DNA of 64,000 nucleotides from Cloeon dipterum (GCF_949628265.1 NC_088790.1:13582545-13646544); one strand, 5' to 3'. Positions 25,601 through 37,700 are shown, numbered from the stretch's first letter. Notes: generated by a model not told the origin, from the letters alone. Program-made: numbers and translations.

Positions 25601-28600
25601 CATCCAGGTGATGTCGCCGCCACACTCGAGCATGTGCTTGTGCAGGTCAGGCTTGTTGGCGCACACCTTTCCGCACTTGGTGCACGGACAATCGGCGGCC
25701 AAGGTCTGTGGCAGCTCTGGAGCGCTGCCGCACGCGCCCACGCGGTTCAATGAGCGGTGAAAGAGGTCTTCGGGAAGAGACACGTCCAATGGCACATCTG
25801 AGTACGTGGCCAACACATTCGGGTGCTGGTCCCTGGCATGGTCGTCCAGGTCGTCCAGATCCGAGAACTGCTTTGTGCACACATGGCATATGTACCTGTA
25901 AAAATTCGTGAGTTCGCTTCTTTTTTGTAAAAATCTGAAAAGAAAAATGGTTGAAAATATCAGAGTTGCCCACCTACGCATGTTCCCCTCTGATAAATGA
26001 TTAAGTTGAGAGACAGGAAAGTGGTTGAAGGTTAAGAGCCTTGATACAACAGTTATGAGATATGGGCGATAAATTTAAAATTCTGATTGTTTTATTAAAA
26101 TAGCAGCTGACTAAATTCATGAAATCTAGGCCGACTTGAACTTCTCCACATTTAAACTTTCTTCTCTTGCACAGAGAATTGTAAAAAAATATATAACTGT
26201 TTTTTGTGCCAAATACATCCTGATTATTTTTCACATCTCTAATTGTTGACCGAAACTGTGATGTTTTATGACCAGAGTAAAAATAAATCCAAACCACCAA
26301 ATGAGAAATAAATGAATAAATACCTTCTAGGCCGAGTCCAGTCACCAGTAAAGCCTTCCTCCAGAATCTCGCCAGCACGCATTTCACTCTGCTTCTTGTT
26401 CTTCCGCGACCTCCTCTCTGGTAGCACCTGGAAACTAGCTTGGCCTAGCTCGAGGCTCTGAAGAACGACAGCAAAGTCTTCAGAGGTGTTAGGATTATTT
26501 CTTGTAGGACGTGACGAAGACTTCCTGGGCTTCTTTTCGCTGTTGCTAAGCTGCTTGCGTTTGGCGGGACGACTCCTCCTCTTCACATCTTCCTGCATGT
26601 CAAGACTAAGCTGGGTTAAGTCTCCTGGAGTCTTTGGAGTCATGGGTCTTTGACCACAGAACAGTATTGGCCGGCTGTTGCTCTCTTGCGCGGGCTCAGA
26701 AGTAGTGGATTTGACCTTAGGCAGCTTTCCTGTGGTTTTTATAGCTGGCTTTTTGGGCGCCTTTGGCGCTGCCTTGCGTGACTTTGGCTTGGGTGCCTGT
26801 TTTGCAACCTTTGGCTTTACTGAGAGTTCTTTCTTAACAGGTACAGGTGCCTTGACCACCTCCTCAACTGTGGCTTTGGCTTCAATTGCGTTTTCTGTCA
26901 CGACAGCCGTTTCTTGGGGTTTCTCTACCTCTTTGGGCGTTTCCTGAGGGTTTTCTTTCGGCTTTGAATGCTCAACTATTTTTTCAGTTAACTTGAGTGC
27001 TTCTACAGGCTTCTCTACTACCTTGGGTAGTTCTTTTGTTATTACCGTAACAACTGTTTTCGGCTTCACCTTTGAAGCAGCCTTCTTCCTTTTCTCAGAT
27101 TTGTTTCCTGATTTCAGTATGATTTTCAGTGGGTGCTTCTTTTTTTCAGTCGGTTTTTTAGGTTGCATTGGCTTTGGCAGAGCCTCTTGAGGGCCAGGCA
27201 CCTTCAGAATTACTAAAGAGGGGCCTTCTGGTCTGTCTTCAGTTTCAGGCGGAAGCGCGGATATGGTCACTTCACGAGTCAGGGCAACCGTCTGATTGCC
27301 TGCAGCAAGGTTTGGCAGGGAAAATTCCTCCTCAACAGCACTTGGTTTTTGAGCAGCCAAAACATCTTCCTTATTGTTTTTCTGAGAAATTAAAGGAGAA
27401 AATTGGTGAAAACCTTTTGAAAAGTCTTGATTTTGTCTGTAATTTAATATGAAAATTATGGTAAAAACTGGTTTAGTAATAATGCAGTCTTGTGAAATGA
27501 GTTTAAATCTAAAATCATCATTTTTAAAATAATTATACATATTCAGATGCAAGGAGATTATGAAATTTTTATAGTACCTTTTGAACTGTCGAAGTGGCGC
27601 TCTTCTTGTGTTTATTAAGTGAGCTTGGACACGATTTCCTGTGTCTGCACAAGTCAATGTAGTCAATGAAATTCTCATTGCAGGTCTTGCACAGGTTATT
27701 ATAGTTCTCAGAATCAGGCTGCTCCTTCTCAACCGGGGTAATGGTGATGATGGGCGGTTCATGCACCGGTGGTGAGTGGGAAATCGACATGTGCACATTT
27801 AAGGAGTGTGCGTCCGTGAATCGATCTTGGCATTTAGTGCAGCCATTGTAGACGCTGAAAATTTATAAATATTAGTATGAATACTCGAATTAAGGGGCAG
27901 GCATCTCACTCTTTGTGCGAGGTCCGAAGATGCTTTCTCAGTTGGCCCAGCGTCTTGAACGGCATGCCGCAGAGGTACATGCAGGTAGTGTTCTGCGCGC
28001 TGTGCTGCGCTTGGTGCGTTTCACGATCTTCAAAGGTTTTGCCTTCAAAGAAGCAGTACATGCAAGGAAACTTGTCTCGCTTTAGGCATCGACTCTTCTG
28101 AAAATGGAATGGAAAATGGAAGGCACGCTAAGGAGTTAATCTCCTTGTGGAGCGATACCTTTGTGAGGAGAGTGCGACAGAGGAGTTAAGTGCTGTGAAC
28201 CTATGTGACTTAATTTTGGCGACCTTTGCACCTGGACCTGAACGAGTTGAGTCTCCACTTGCGAACGAATCGACCTTTGACACCTAGTGCACAGGCCGCA
28301 AAAATTAAGCCAGCCGTAGGTTCAAGCACTTAACTCCTCTGTCGTACTCGCCTCACAAAGGGGACGTGCCCGACTTTTTCGGGAGCGGGACCCCCAGGGA
28401 GAAATATTTGCTTCCTGAGAATGCACTGTTCGTCACCACTTGAGTCAACTAACACAGTATCAAAGAACACGACAGAAAAAAAACCAACCGAAAAATTATT
28501 GAGCGTTATTCAAAAGTTTTAACTTAATTTAAAATGAAATTTTGGGCTCAAACTGGTGCCCTATTCATGAGACTATATAACTGGCAATACTTTTAAATTT

Positions 28601-31600
28601 TAATGCAATGTTTCTAATTTAGTACTCTTGCTGGTTGGAGCTAAAAACATGCCGGAACGAAATTAATTTTAACTTTGATAGTCAAGGACAAGTTGAATAG
28701 GAATCCGCTGCTTTGAGAAAACATCTTTAAATCATAAAAAAGATCCTTGTATATTATGCATGCCTTATATTTAACTGCGATAATTGGAAATTTAAGACTA
28801 GGAGTGATTTAAAAAATGAAAATATGCATTACCTCATGAAGGGCTTCGTGCCTAAGCAGGTTTACTTCGTTCGTGAAAGTGGTTTCGCAAAATTCACAAG
28901 TGAACTGCGGATCCTTCACCTGGCCTGAGGGCAGTACAACCATAGGATGGTGTCTTGAATGTTTCTCAAAATGATGCGCTTTTAGATGACAACTTTTTTC
29001 AAAGAAGGCGTCTGGACAGAAGTGGCAACGGAAGTAGTAGGTCAAATTCATAGGAGCGTCTTTGCGGGTGGGGATCTTACAAGCGTCACGCTCCTTGGTT
29101 GTGATCAACCTGGGGTTGATGTGTAGCGACAGGTAGTGAATTTTCAAGTAGAGTTTATCAGAGTATTTCGTGTCACAGACGTCGCAAGTGTAGTGCTGCA
29201 GGAAAGGAGAGAATATTTTCATTCGGGGAAAAAAGTTTAAAACAAATTTTTTAGAGAAAATTTAAATATTGAACGTTTAGATTTAGTATTGCTTGCGTTT
29301 TATTACAAAAACTTAAAAGTAATGTCTAACTCATAATGAATAATCATTATGCAGAAGTTTATTTGAATGTATGGAACAGAAATGTTTACAACCAAGATTA
29401 TTAAAACTATAAATAAACATTAAGCCAATTGGCTCGTATGAAAACTTGAGACCCAAAAAAATTGGAGGTAGAAAATTTTAAGAAAACAACTATTTTACCT
29501 GTCTACCGTTCTGTAGGAAGTTTTGGTAATAGCGCTCAAAATTGAATTTCATTACAGTGGTAGTGGCTTGAGCTCGGTTGCCAATCTTCTTGGCAGCACT
29601 GTGATTTAAGAAACGCGGCTCAGCGGTTTGACCTTGGAAGACGCTCTTGAAAGTCTCAGAGGACATTCTTTGGATTGGCTTGATGTGGCTCTCTGGTTTG
29701 CGCACACACAAATCGAGTGCTTCATTGCGAGTCTGAAATCAGATAAGCGTGAAATTACAAGTGTGCAAATCGATAAAACCAATTCCAAAAAATTATAACC
29801 AACTTACACTGAGATCCACAGGAGTTGTATTGGACCGAGGAAAATAGGCCGGCGTCACAAAATTCATAAATGTGGGCAGTGAGTGTGAAGGCACTGGCGG
29901 ATTGATCGCAGCACCCATGCCAATCGCAGGGTATTTGGTAAGACATGATGTGGATCTTTTTATAGTTTTCTTTTCTGTTGCTTTTTTCCTACTTTTCTTT
30001 GCCACCTGCTTCACAGGCTCATCAGCCATCTCCACAGGAGCGGCCTCGACCTGAGGAGTCTCGCTTTCTGTGGACTGGATGTAGGTCGGAGAGGCGCTCA
30101 CCACAGGAGAGGCTTCGACCTGAGGAGTCTCGTTTTTGTTGGTCAGAGCGGCGTTCACTACAGATGCGAAAGAATCCACCACAAAGTCTAAAGTCAGCCT
30201 GACCACACTTGCATCGTCCAAACTTTCGACAACCGGGATGTCCTCTTGGACTGCTGCAACGTTCTCCTGGTTAACAGGACTGTCCTCGTGGACAGATGGA
30301 GCGTCTTCATGGACAGCTGGAGGAGGTGCTTCTTTCTCTGCAGAAGCACTCCCCTCAGGTGAATTCGCGTTCAGTGCAGAGTCCTCGGGTACCTTGTCTC
30401 CAGTCACTTCTGTGACTCCGACACCAGAAGCATCGTCGGCCACCTCTTTGATGTCATTAACTTCATTTTCGAAGTCAGTCTCATTTTCTTCTGTCAGTTC
30501 TTCAGCGTCCTCTGCTACTTCCACCTTGACGAACTCCTCCAAAACCCTGGACAGGTCTATTTCCAACTTGCTCATCGTGATCTCAGGATCAGTCTCTGTC
30601 TGAGCCCGACCAGTAGGAGCTTGTGAAGGTGCTGACGCCTCCACGCTGTTCACGTTGTTATCCATGTGGTCCAGCATGCTGATCATCACACTGGAGACGA
30701 CATCATCGTGCTGCTCTTCGCGCTGCACTTCGTCTTCCAATTTGATCTCAATCATGGAGGGCATGGACTCTTTATCGATGTATTCCACTTCGGGTGAATT
30801 AGGACGGTTGAGAACAACTGAAACACGTTAAAGGTTGGTCAGTGATGGATGGGTTCAAATATCGATATTGACGTAGCATCGATTTAGCGATAATTCTCCG
30901 GGGATATAAGTCATCAATTTACAGATATAAACCACACACAGGTCTTGAAAAATGTGCGGCGAGAGATTATTCTATGTAATTTATCGCTTTAGCAATATTT
31001 TCCAAGCTGTTGCCATATTTACTTCTGAATTTTATGTACTATACATATCGTATTGAATTTGCAAGAATAAACAAACAAATAAACAAATACAGAGGCGACA
31101 TCTAATGCTCAGGGTAGTGAAAATAACCACCAAAATGGCTGCCCTCTTGCCCTGTGCGAAACACGAAACCTCCTCGAATGCGCATTTGATAAAACGATAT
31201 AGGTGGAAACGTACAAACACAGCAAACCATCTCTTTGAAGTGTTTAATAAACAATTATTGCTATAGAGAGTGAGACATCTACTGAATGAGAATTATGTTG
31301 AGTGAAGTTGGTGGAATAAAGATGGAGTGTGTGTCTTTCTTTTGAAATCCTCTTACATCTTCTTTTGCCAAGAGATATCGGTCCATACCGGACACCCGAA
31401 AATGATTCGGACAGGCGCCCCTCCGTAGAAGCTCATAAAGGCCATTTCAACATCAAACCGGTGACGTTAAACATATCAACTCAAGACCGAATTTGCTGTT
31501 GCAAAAGTGAAAAATCCCCTGCCGCAAATACAAAAAGAATATATGTCTGCTAGTGTAGTGTAACAAGCTAAAGCCAACACAACTTCAATGTCATAAATGA

Positions 31601-34409
31601 ATATCTGTGCATGAAACTTTGAAAACGTGTGGGTAAATTAATACCGAGTATTTTGTATACATATGTTTGGCTTTTCCATTTTATATTTCAATGTATTTCA
31701 AAAGGCACCTGTAAATTATTTCGAATTGAATTAGGTAAAGCGCAGAGAAAGAAGCGACGTCAGCGCCACAGCGACTACCAGCGAGAGCGATTCATGCGAC
31801 AAGATAGTTAACCAGCAGCCAGCTCATGTCGCTTTTGGTGGCTGTCCCTGCGGCGCTGCCATCACCAAGTAAAAAAGCAAATTTGACAACTGCTGTATAT
31901 TCTTGTGGTCCTTTGCAGAACACAAGTTTCCACAGATTTTTTGCACGTCATGCTCAAATAATTTGATTGAAAAACGAATTTCCAGAGCTTCTTTATACAA
32001 GCTAAAGGCCGTAATATTTATTGACAATTTGAACCGATCCTTTTTATGTTTTACGGTGGCTGAAATTTATCAGTGCCGATGATAGCAAAACTGCGGGACG
32101 GGAGCTCTTTTAAATCCCGTGCAAGCTATGAATGTTCCTTTGAAGCGTGAACTTACGTGAAAGAGCTCAATTGTGTTGTATATTTTTATGAGATAGTGTT
32201 GCGCGAATTGCATAGCCATCAGGCGCTTTCTCGCTCCGCTGGTCCCATAATTTGAAAACGCTGGGAAAACTTTGTTACCAAGTCGAAGATGATGGGTTCT
32301 TTTTCGAATTTGTCGCAAAAAGGGGGTGCTACGCGCTCGGAGTGTGCAGTGGCCGAGACGTGGAGTTGGGCTAGCATTCAAGGACGCTTCCGTTTCCCCA
32401 CCCGGCGCGTACAGTTACTCCTTTCGAGTCGGGCCAAATTCGACCAGAGGCGACGGCTGACGGTGGAAATGGGCGGAAAAAGAAGCGACGGACCGACAGG
32501 TGCTAAATACTGGCGGTGCACGGCTTGGATGGAAGCAGTTAATCCGAGTTATGCAACCAGAGTCGACAATGAGTTACGCGGATAGTCTAACTTGTTTCGG
32601 CACAGGAGCTCGAAGAGCCGCGCGGCCGTCAGTGCATTCTCCCGAGAGCTTGGAGGAAAGAGAGTGGCTCCACGCACCTACCCTCGCCGAATTCACGAAA
32701 GCAGGCCGAAAAGAAGCTGGAGCTGGAAGACGGCTGCCGTTGTTAGGATGAATTTCAAAGCAAGCTTTGCACTGCTGACGCGAGCGAGTGGCTGGCTGGC
32801 CCGCCGCCCGCCTGCTTGCCGTGTGTCTGCTGCTGCTGCTGCTCCTGTTCCCCTACATTTCTCTCTCTCCATATTATCATGCGTTCTCTCCCTCTCTCGC
32901 AGCCAGCAATATAATCTAGTCTCTCTTTTCGCTCTCTCGCCAAGCAATGCTCCGAGAGACCGAGAGAACCTCCATTTCAAGCGCATAAAACGACACGCGA
33001 GCAGTTGTGTGCAACCTCCACTGATATCTTTAAACAATTTTTGAACAGACCGATATAGCAAGCCGAGAACAGAGAGTTTGATTAAAACAATAATACTCGT
33101 TCAAAATTGGTACAAAGAATTATGATTAATCGTTTAATTATGGCATTTTACCAGCGCCAAATATTAGTCTAGTGAAATTCACCCAAAAAATCCATCCCCC
33201 GGAAACTACAGGAGAAGGGACCACCTTGATTAAGTCAAACCATTTACGATGAACCTACTTGTGATAAAATTTGACTGGATTTTTTTTTGCTCTTTTTATC
33301 CCTGTCCGAGTACCGGGAAGGGCGCGCACTGCACTAGCGAATGCTGAAACCCGGGTCCAAATAACACCGCGAACGGATAACATGGGCGCACCAGGCCGCA
33401 CAGGGACCCAGCCCACTCAAGAGCCACTTGCCTCCGCACCGAGGACTGCATTGAAACGCTAGACATTCGTCCCGTGAAGCCAAATCACGCATGCTGGAAA
33501 GGTGCAAACCATCAAGTAGCGAGAATCTGGGCATATTTAATTAAAAGCGGTTTATCGTCACTCTTTTCGGGAGTAAAAAATGACTCGTGTTCCCAACCTC
33601 GGTCCAGAATGTCAAAAGTGACAAAAATGCTTAACACCATTTTTTATTGTGTCATTTTCTATCAAATGAGGTTCATTTTGCCCATTTCAAATTTCAAAAT
33701 AAATATTTTGTTCGCTTCGATTATTTAGAATAAAATTTAATTTCGGGACATGGACCTTCAATAATTCATTTTTTTAATAAATAAGAATCAAATTTGGGTA
33801 GGAATACGGTATCTTTCATCGTTAAATCGGTTTGAAAAAAGGGGGTGAATGAGCAGCGTTTGAAAACCCTTGTGGCAGTTCCCGCCACTTACTGGCGCAA
33901 GTCAAACTCATATTCTCCCAAATCGGTAGAGGGCAGTGTAACTGTGCGATAAGTGCGTTACCTGCACTGACCCTTCCACCTCGCACGACGATGGTCATGT
34001 CAACCACTCACTCATCAGAATAGGAAATTCCGTGCGAGGAATTATTTTAAAGCAGCAACGAGATTATTGTAACTGACCCGCATTCGATCGGGGTAAGATA
34101 TTCATTGTGATAACTCTTTTTCTTTGTGAACAATTATTTATTTAATGTGCAATATTTGTAATTGTGAATTATATGTATTACAGTCCTGTGCTACTACTAC
34201 TACTACTAAACTCAGACGTAAATTAAAAAGCTAAGTAGAATCAAAAGACGTTTTTCCATTATGGGCTCCTCGATCGTAACCCACACCCTACAGGAGCAAT
34301 AAAATGCAAACTCACCATTTTCAACGGTCTCCAATTTATTGAGCACGTGCTCGATGGCACCGCGTGCTGCTTCTTCATTCACGTCGATAGACATACTGTC
34401 AATGGGCAT
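16694..34409 (-). CDS. Very large multi-zinc-finger protein (18 coding exons, ~2,532 aa)
   Basis: Coding exons in transcript order: 34409-34316, 30817-29808, 29732-29499, 29195-28833, 28097-27910, 27854-27578, 27381-26324, 25895-25477, 24989-24874, 24686-23076, 21726-20789, 20049-19835, 19351-18979, 18667-18545, 18488-18355, 18295-18205, 18144-18038, 16941-16694. All 17 junctions are GT-AG and keep phase, total 7,599 nt. Exon 1 encodes MPIDSMSIDVNEEAARGAIE. Fifteen C2H2 or C2HC fingers lie singly or in small groups: three in exon 4 (CDVC, CHFC, CEFC), two each in exons 5, 6 and 8, three in exon 10, and one each in exons 12 (CPMC), 13 (CFVC) and 16 (CPIC). The third finger of exon 10 has a longer His spacing like U1/matrin fingers. 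Linkers are acidic (exon 2), Lys/Pro/Ala-rich (exons 7, 10) and proline-rich (exon 11). The protein is probably nuclear and binds nucleic acid (inference). I do not recognise the orthologue; a hangover-like insect protein is one untested possibility. The start could be one codon earlier if the upstream exon at 34,773-34,710 is used. Confidence 0.85.
17150..17197. repeat. Diverged fragment of the SINE-like repeat
   Basis: About 48 bp resembling the core of the copies at 21,993-22,151 and 33,281-33,434: a CCAATAACA..CGCG block followed by ACATGGGCGCAC and GGCC. It lacks both ends and carries several substitutions and indels. It lies in the last intron (16,942-18,037) of the zinc finger gene, where I see nothing else. 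Confidence 0.5.
21993..22151 (+). repeat. SINE-like element with A-rich tail
   Basis: A GC-rich ~145-bp body ends in an A-rich tail (GATAAAAAGAGC then A9) inside the intron between exons 10 and 11 of the zinc finger gene. A near-identical copy in the opposite orientation lies at 33,281-33,434. The segment TGGCCCTTGAGTGG and the later GACCCGGGTTTCAGCATTC loosely resemble tRNA A and B boxes, so a tRNA-derived SINE is plausible but unproven. No flanking duplication was evident by eye. The remaining ~0.9 kb of this intron shows nothing recognisable. Confidence 0.65.
28158..28361. mobile_element. Palindromic MITE-like element (~204 bp)
   Basis: The first ~68 bp (from CCTTTGTGAGGAGAGTGCGA at 28,158) and the last ~68 bp (ending CGCCTCACAAAGG at 28,361) are near-perfect reverse complements with few mismatches. 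They are separated by a ~65-bp spacer. There is no coding capacity. It sits in the intron between exons 4 and 5 of the zinc finger gene. The shape is that of a non-autonomous DNA transposon; a target-site duplication was not clear. Confidence 0.65.
32290..33060. promoter_or_regulatory. CpG- and GAGA-rich segment, possible internal promoter
   Basis: A ~770-bp GC-richer block inside the first coding intron has many CpGs, plus CT/GA runs near 32,855-32,945 (repeated CTCTC/GAGAG motifs). The open frames across it overlap in several frames and look like composition artefacts. By analogy with GAGA-rich insect promoters it could be an alternative promoter or enhancer of the zinc finger gene. This is inference only. 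Confidence 0.3.
33281..33434 (-). repeat. SINE-like element, second copy
   Basis: The same sequence as the element at 21,993-22,151 in opposite orientation: it begins with a T-run (the tail) followed by GCTCTTTTTATCCCTGTCC and ends at CACTTGCCTC. Similarity runs over the whole length with a few substitutions and small indels. It lies in the first coding intron of the zinc finger gene. Confidence 0.65.
33871..34281. mobile_element. Inverted-repeat element, copy 1
   Basis: This matches 38,326 onward almost base for base through the first ~220 bp (from TGTGGCAGTTCCCGCCA to ACTGACCC), then more loosely. It ends in an arm (about 34,183-34,281) that matches the inverted arms of copy 2 and includes AATCAAAAGACGTTTTTCC and GCTCCTCGATCGTAACC. 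Its end is only ~35 bp from the donor site of the first coding exon of the zinc finger gene. No reading frame is present. Confidence 0.6.
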
Positions 34410-34709
34410 CTGTGGATTTAGGAAAATCCTTTTGGAAACCTTGCAGTACAATATGGAATGCAAAATTCTTAGAGCGTCGGAGTTTAATTTGGAATGGCGG
34501 TAAGCTTTGAGCGTCTATGAATCACGAGCGTCCACAAGCCAACTGCAATCCAGGGATGTTACACGCTACCTGGTGACGTACTTACTGATGCTGCTTCTCT
34601 CCCAAATATAAAGCGCACGCTCAAAGGTACAGGGTGCACGTATGGTGCATCAACTCAAAAGACGCACTGACCACGGGATAGTAAGAAAAATAACGTGTCA
34701 GCTTCTTAC

Positions 34710-34773
34710 CATCTGGCAAAGATCGGTTTGTTCTTTCGTCTAATCCAAAATGTATAGGCCATAGCTTGAAACC
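34710..34773 (-). other. Possible 5' untranslated exon of the zinc finger gene
   Basis: On the minus strand this 64-nt piece is flanked by a good acceptor (TTTGTTCCAG) and a good donor (GTAAGAAG). Its last three bases are ATG, so splicing to the next exon would give ATG-ATG-CCC. It also carries an earlier ATG opening a 17-codon upstream frame whose TGA overlaps the main start. Support is from splice signals only; transcript data are needed. Confidence 0.4.
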
Positions 34774-37700
34774 CTGGAACAAAGTTTAAGTTGTATTTTA
34801 ATAGAAGTCAATAGAACATAAATAATTTCTCAGCTCTTATACACATATTTCCCCTTTAAATATGATGTTCAAAGTAAGGGGATAAAATACAAGCTATTGA
34901 ATAGTTAAGAATTTAAAAATTAACAAATAAAGCTCGTAATGCCTCTTATTGCATACAAGTTATTTTGCCGCACGTTACCATAACTGATTTTTAAACATTA
35001 GAGCGAGTCAAAACACGATATTTAAAGAAAGTGCTGGGGATCTTTAAATACAATAGATCGCGAAATAAACTGGTGGCCAAAGACTAGAAGTTATATGTTA
35101 CTGATTAAAAATTGAAATTTGATCTTCCTAAGACTGATATTTTTTTTTGTGATATACAATTTAAAAATGGACTTTAGATTTCTGTTGAATTCTATTATAC
35201 AAAAACAATGTTAAAAGGTAACTGGAGAACTTGAGGTGACCAAAGTTTGAGGATAGACATGTATACTCGATTTGCATGTCATGGGTGTCATTTGTTGTGC
35301 CATTCAGATGTATCATTATGAACCCCAAGATGTTTATTTAAAAATAATGTAGTTTTTGTAAAGAACGGTGTAAAAATATCATATTTTGATTCAACAAAAA
35401 GAATTGGTTTAAGAGAGGCATCAAAGAGTTGTTAAAATTAATACAGACAATTGTAGACTTCGTGTTGCACGCATAATTACGTTTAATAAATTATACATTC
35501 ATTCAAATTAAACTCGTGCTTTAAATTACATTTAACAGCAATATCGTACCATGAGTTGTAACTTAAATATTTCAACCATCGAAATAATGCTAATTCGACC
35601 CTAACAAAATGAGCCATCGCAACAGCGAGTTTCTTCTCATGAAGAAGCAAACCAAGATTCCATCCAACCCTTACCTCAAAGTCACAAAAATGTGAAGTTT
35701 CTGCACCAAGTCAGGAATCATGCAATAAAATTAACGAACGGCTCTTTAGTTGCTGGCCGTCATCCTGATCAGAGAGACGGAGAGAGAAAGGCTCTACAGC
35801 TCTTTCCGAACGAAAAACAAAACTACAGCCTCTTAAAAAGAGCCTTCGGACTTTTTGCAGTAATCAATAGTCAGCAGATAGCGATGTGCGTTTACAGAAA
35901 AATCAGGAAAAAGATTTATTTGTTTTACTTTCGTTCTGTCAACAGTGATGGGCAATTGCGGAGTTGGCTACGAGCGTGGAAAGGTGTGCGCGCGACACAC
36001 ACTGTATAGTTAGCTGCTGCATAGCCGGAGCGATAATTTTCATTTACTAAATACCGTTATGCTGTGAGTCAACCTTGGCAGCGGCCGAGCGAAGCAGTAA
36101 GCGAGCGAGCGCAAGAGAGAACCAGCAGGCAATTTCTGATTCGGTGAAAATTTAATGCAGCCTTTGATGATTTTCAACCGTGAAATAGAAATGAGGGAAA
36201 ATTCTACAGAAAGCAACTCACGAGAACCATAAAATACACTCTATAAGGGAAGTTAGCTAACACTTAACCAGAAGGAACAATTTTAACAAAGAGTCTTAAA
36301 CATACAGACAGTGAAAGTTGTTGTTTATTGCTCCCTTAACTAGCTTATGATAGTCATAACATTTATAAAATTAACAGAACAGACTTCTTTTATTCATGAC
36401 CAGTTAAAGAATATTTTAGGAAAAGGATTCAGAATTACTATAACTAAAACATTATATACATTTTAATTTGTTCAAGCATGAACACCGTGCAGGTAAATCT
36501 GCTACAATATTGATATACGCTTTGAAAGCCTGGCGGTGAGAACCATGATTTATTTATTTGAAAGGAAAAAAACCGTTGAATAGATCGCGAAATAGGGAAT
36601 ACAATAGGGAATTAGCTGCTTTATTTTGCTAGTGGAAAAATTCTCAACAGTAGTTAGTAATGATTAGGGCTGTGAATTTTGGACGATCGACAAATTTTAT
36701 CTGAGCTTCTAAACGTTACGGCACTATCAAATGACCATGAATTATGCGATTTAAAGCCATTTGAACCACATTTAAAATCGTCTAAAACGGCCAAATCCAT
36801 CGAAAAACGTAAAAAAAAAACGGATAATAATTATCTAGAACCGTTCATATTGGCTAAAAACCAAAGAAAAAGGCAAACAATTTTCATTTTTGCGCTCGAA
36901 AATTTTTCTCGTGGTACCGTTTTTAGCGGAGTTTTTTTTTATTGTAATACAATTACAATTTTAATAATTTATTATATTTTTCCAGTGGGCACTGTGAATG
37001 CAAATTCTGTGATAAACCAATCAACTTCTACCATTTCCTTAAAAAGGAATGATAGTGAATTACCCCGCAAAATCCTTTAACACACATACAGATTGGGTCC
37101 TAAAAATCATGTACAGTTAAAAAAATACAAGGCAGCACTGTAAATTTTCGAGAAAATCGGCCTCAAACTTAGCATTGTTTTAAATGGAGAATTTTCAACG
37201 GAATTGTGTAATCACGATTTTCTCTGAAATTCGGCATTTCCCCAAAAAAAGACTGGCTGTCTGATAGATCTCGATGAGAGGATTCCAAATTATGTGAGAA
37301 AATATAGTGTAACACTGTAAATTTTGGAGAAAATTGGCAAAAACAATCTGATTGGTCAGCGCCCAGCGCTGCTGGCCAACAGAGAGGGGCGTTTCACGCT
37401 GCCGCTTCTGGTTGCATTACAGAAGGTGGCTGGCGCGCAACTCATTATCATTTTAATTCCGTTTTCATTATCAGCAAAAATTTGAAATTTTCGCACATGG
37501 TAACCAATGAATATGTCCTTGGAAATCAATAAAAATTTTTTTGTATCATATGCAGTCTCTGATAGCCATAAGGGTCCGAGTTTGCCTCTGAAAATCATTG
37601 AAATTATTGGGAGACCAACAATTCTCCCCATTCCACCCTATGCATTGAAGTAGCCACAAAATTTCTATTTGCTTTGCTTTTCCGGCTAAAATGTGAAGTG

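Larger units (their letters stand above)
30818..34315. other. First coding intron of the zinc finger gene
   Basis: This 3.5-kb intron separates the short first coding exon from exon 2. It holds a CpG-rich segment, a SINE-like copy and an inverted-repeat element, each listed separately. About 30,820-32,280 is otherwise featureless, and no additional exon with phase-compatible splice sites was found. Confidence 0.6.

Noticed and set aside
33963..34051. Hammerhead ribozyme in the repeated element
   Set aside because: One strand has a CTGATGA string and a closing stem, but the required GAAA and cleavage-site placement do not fit any hammerhead type.
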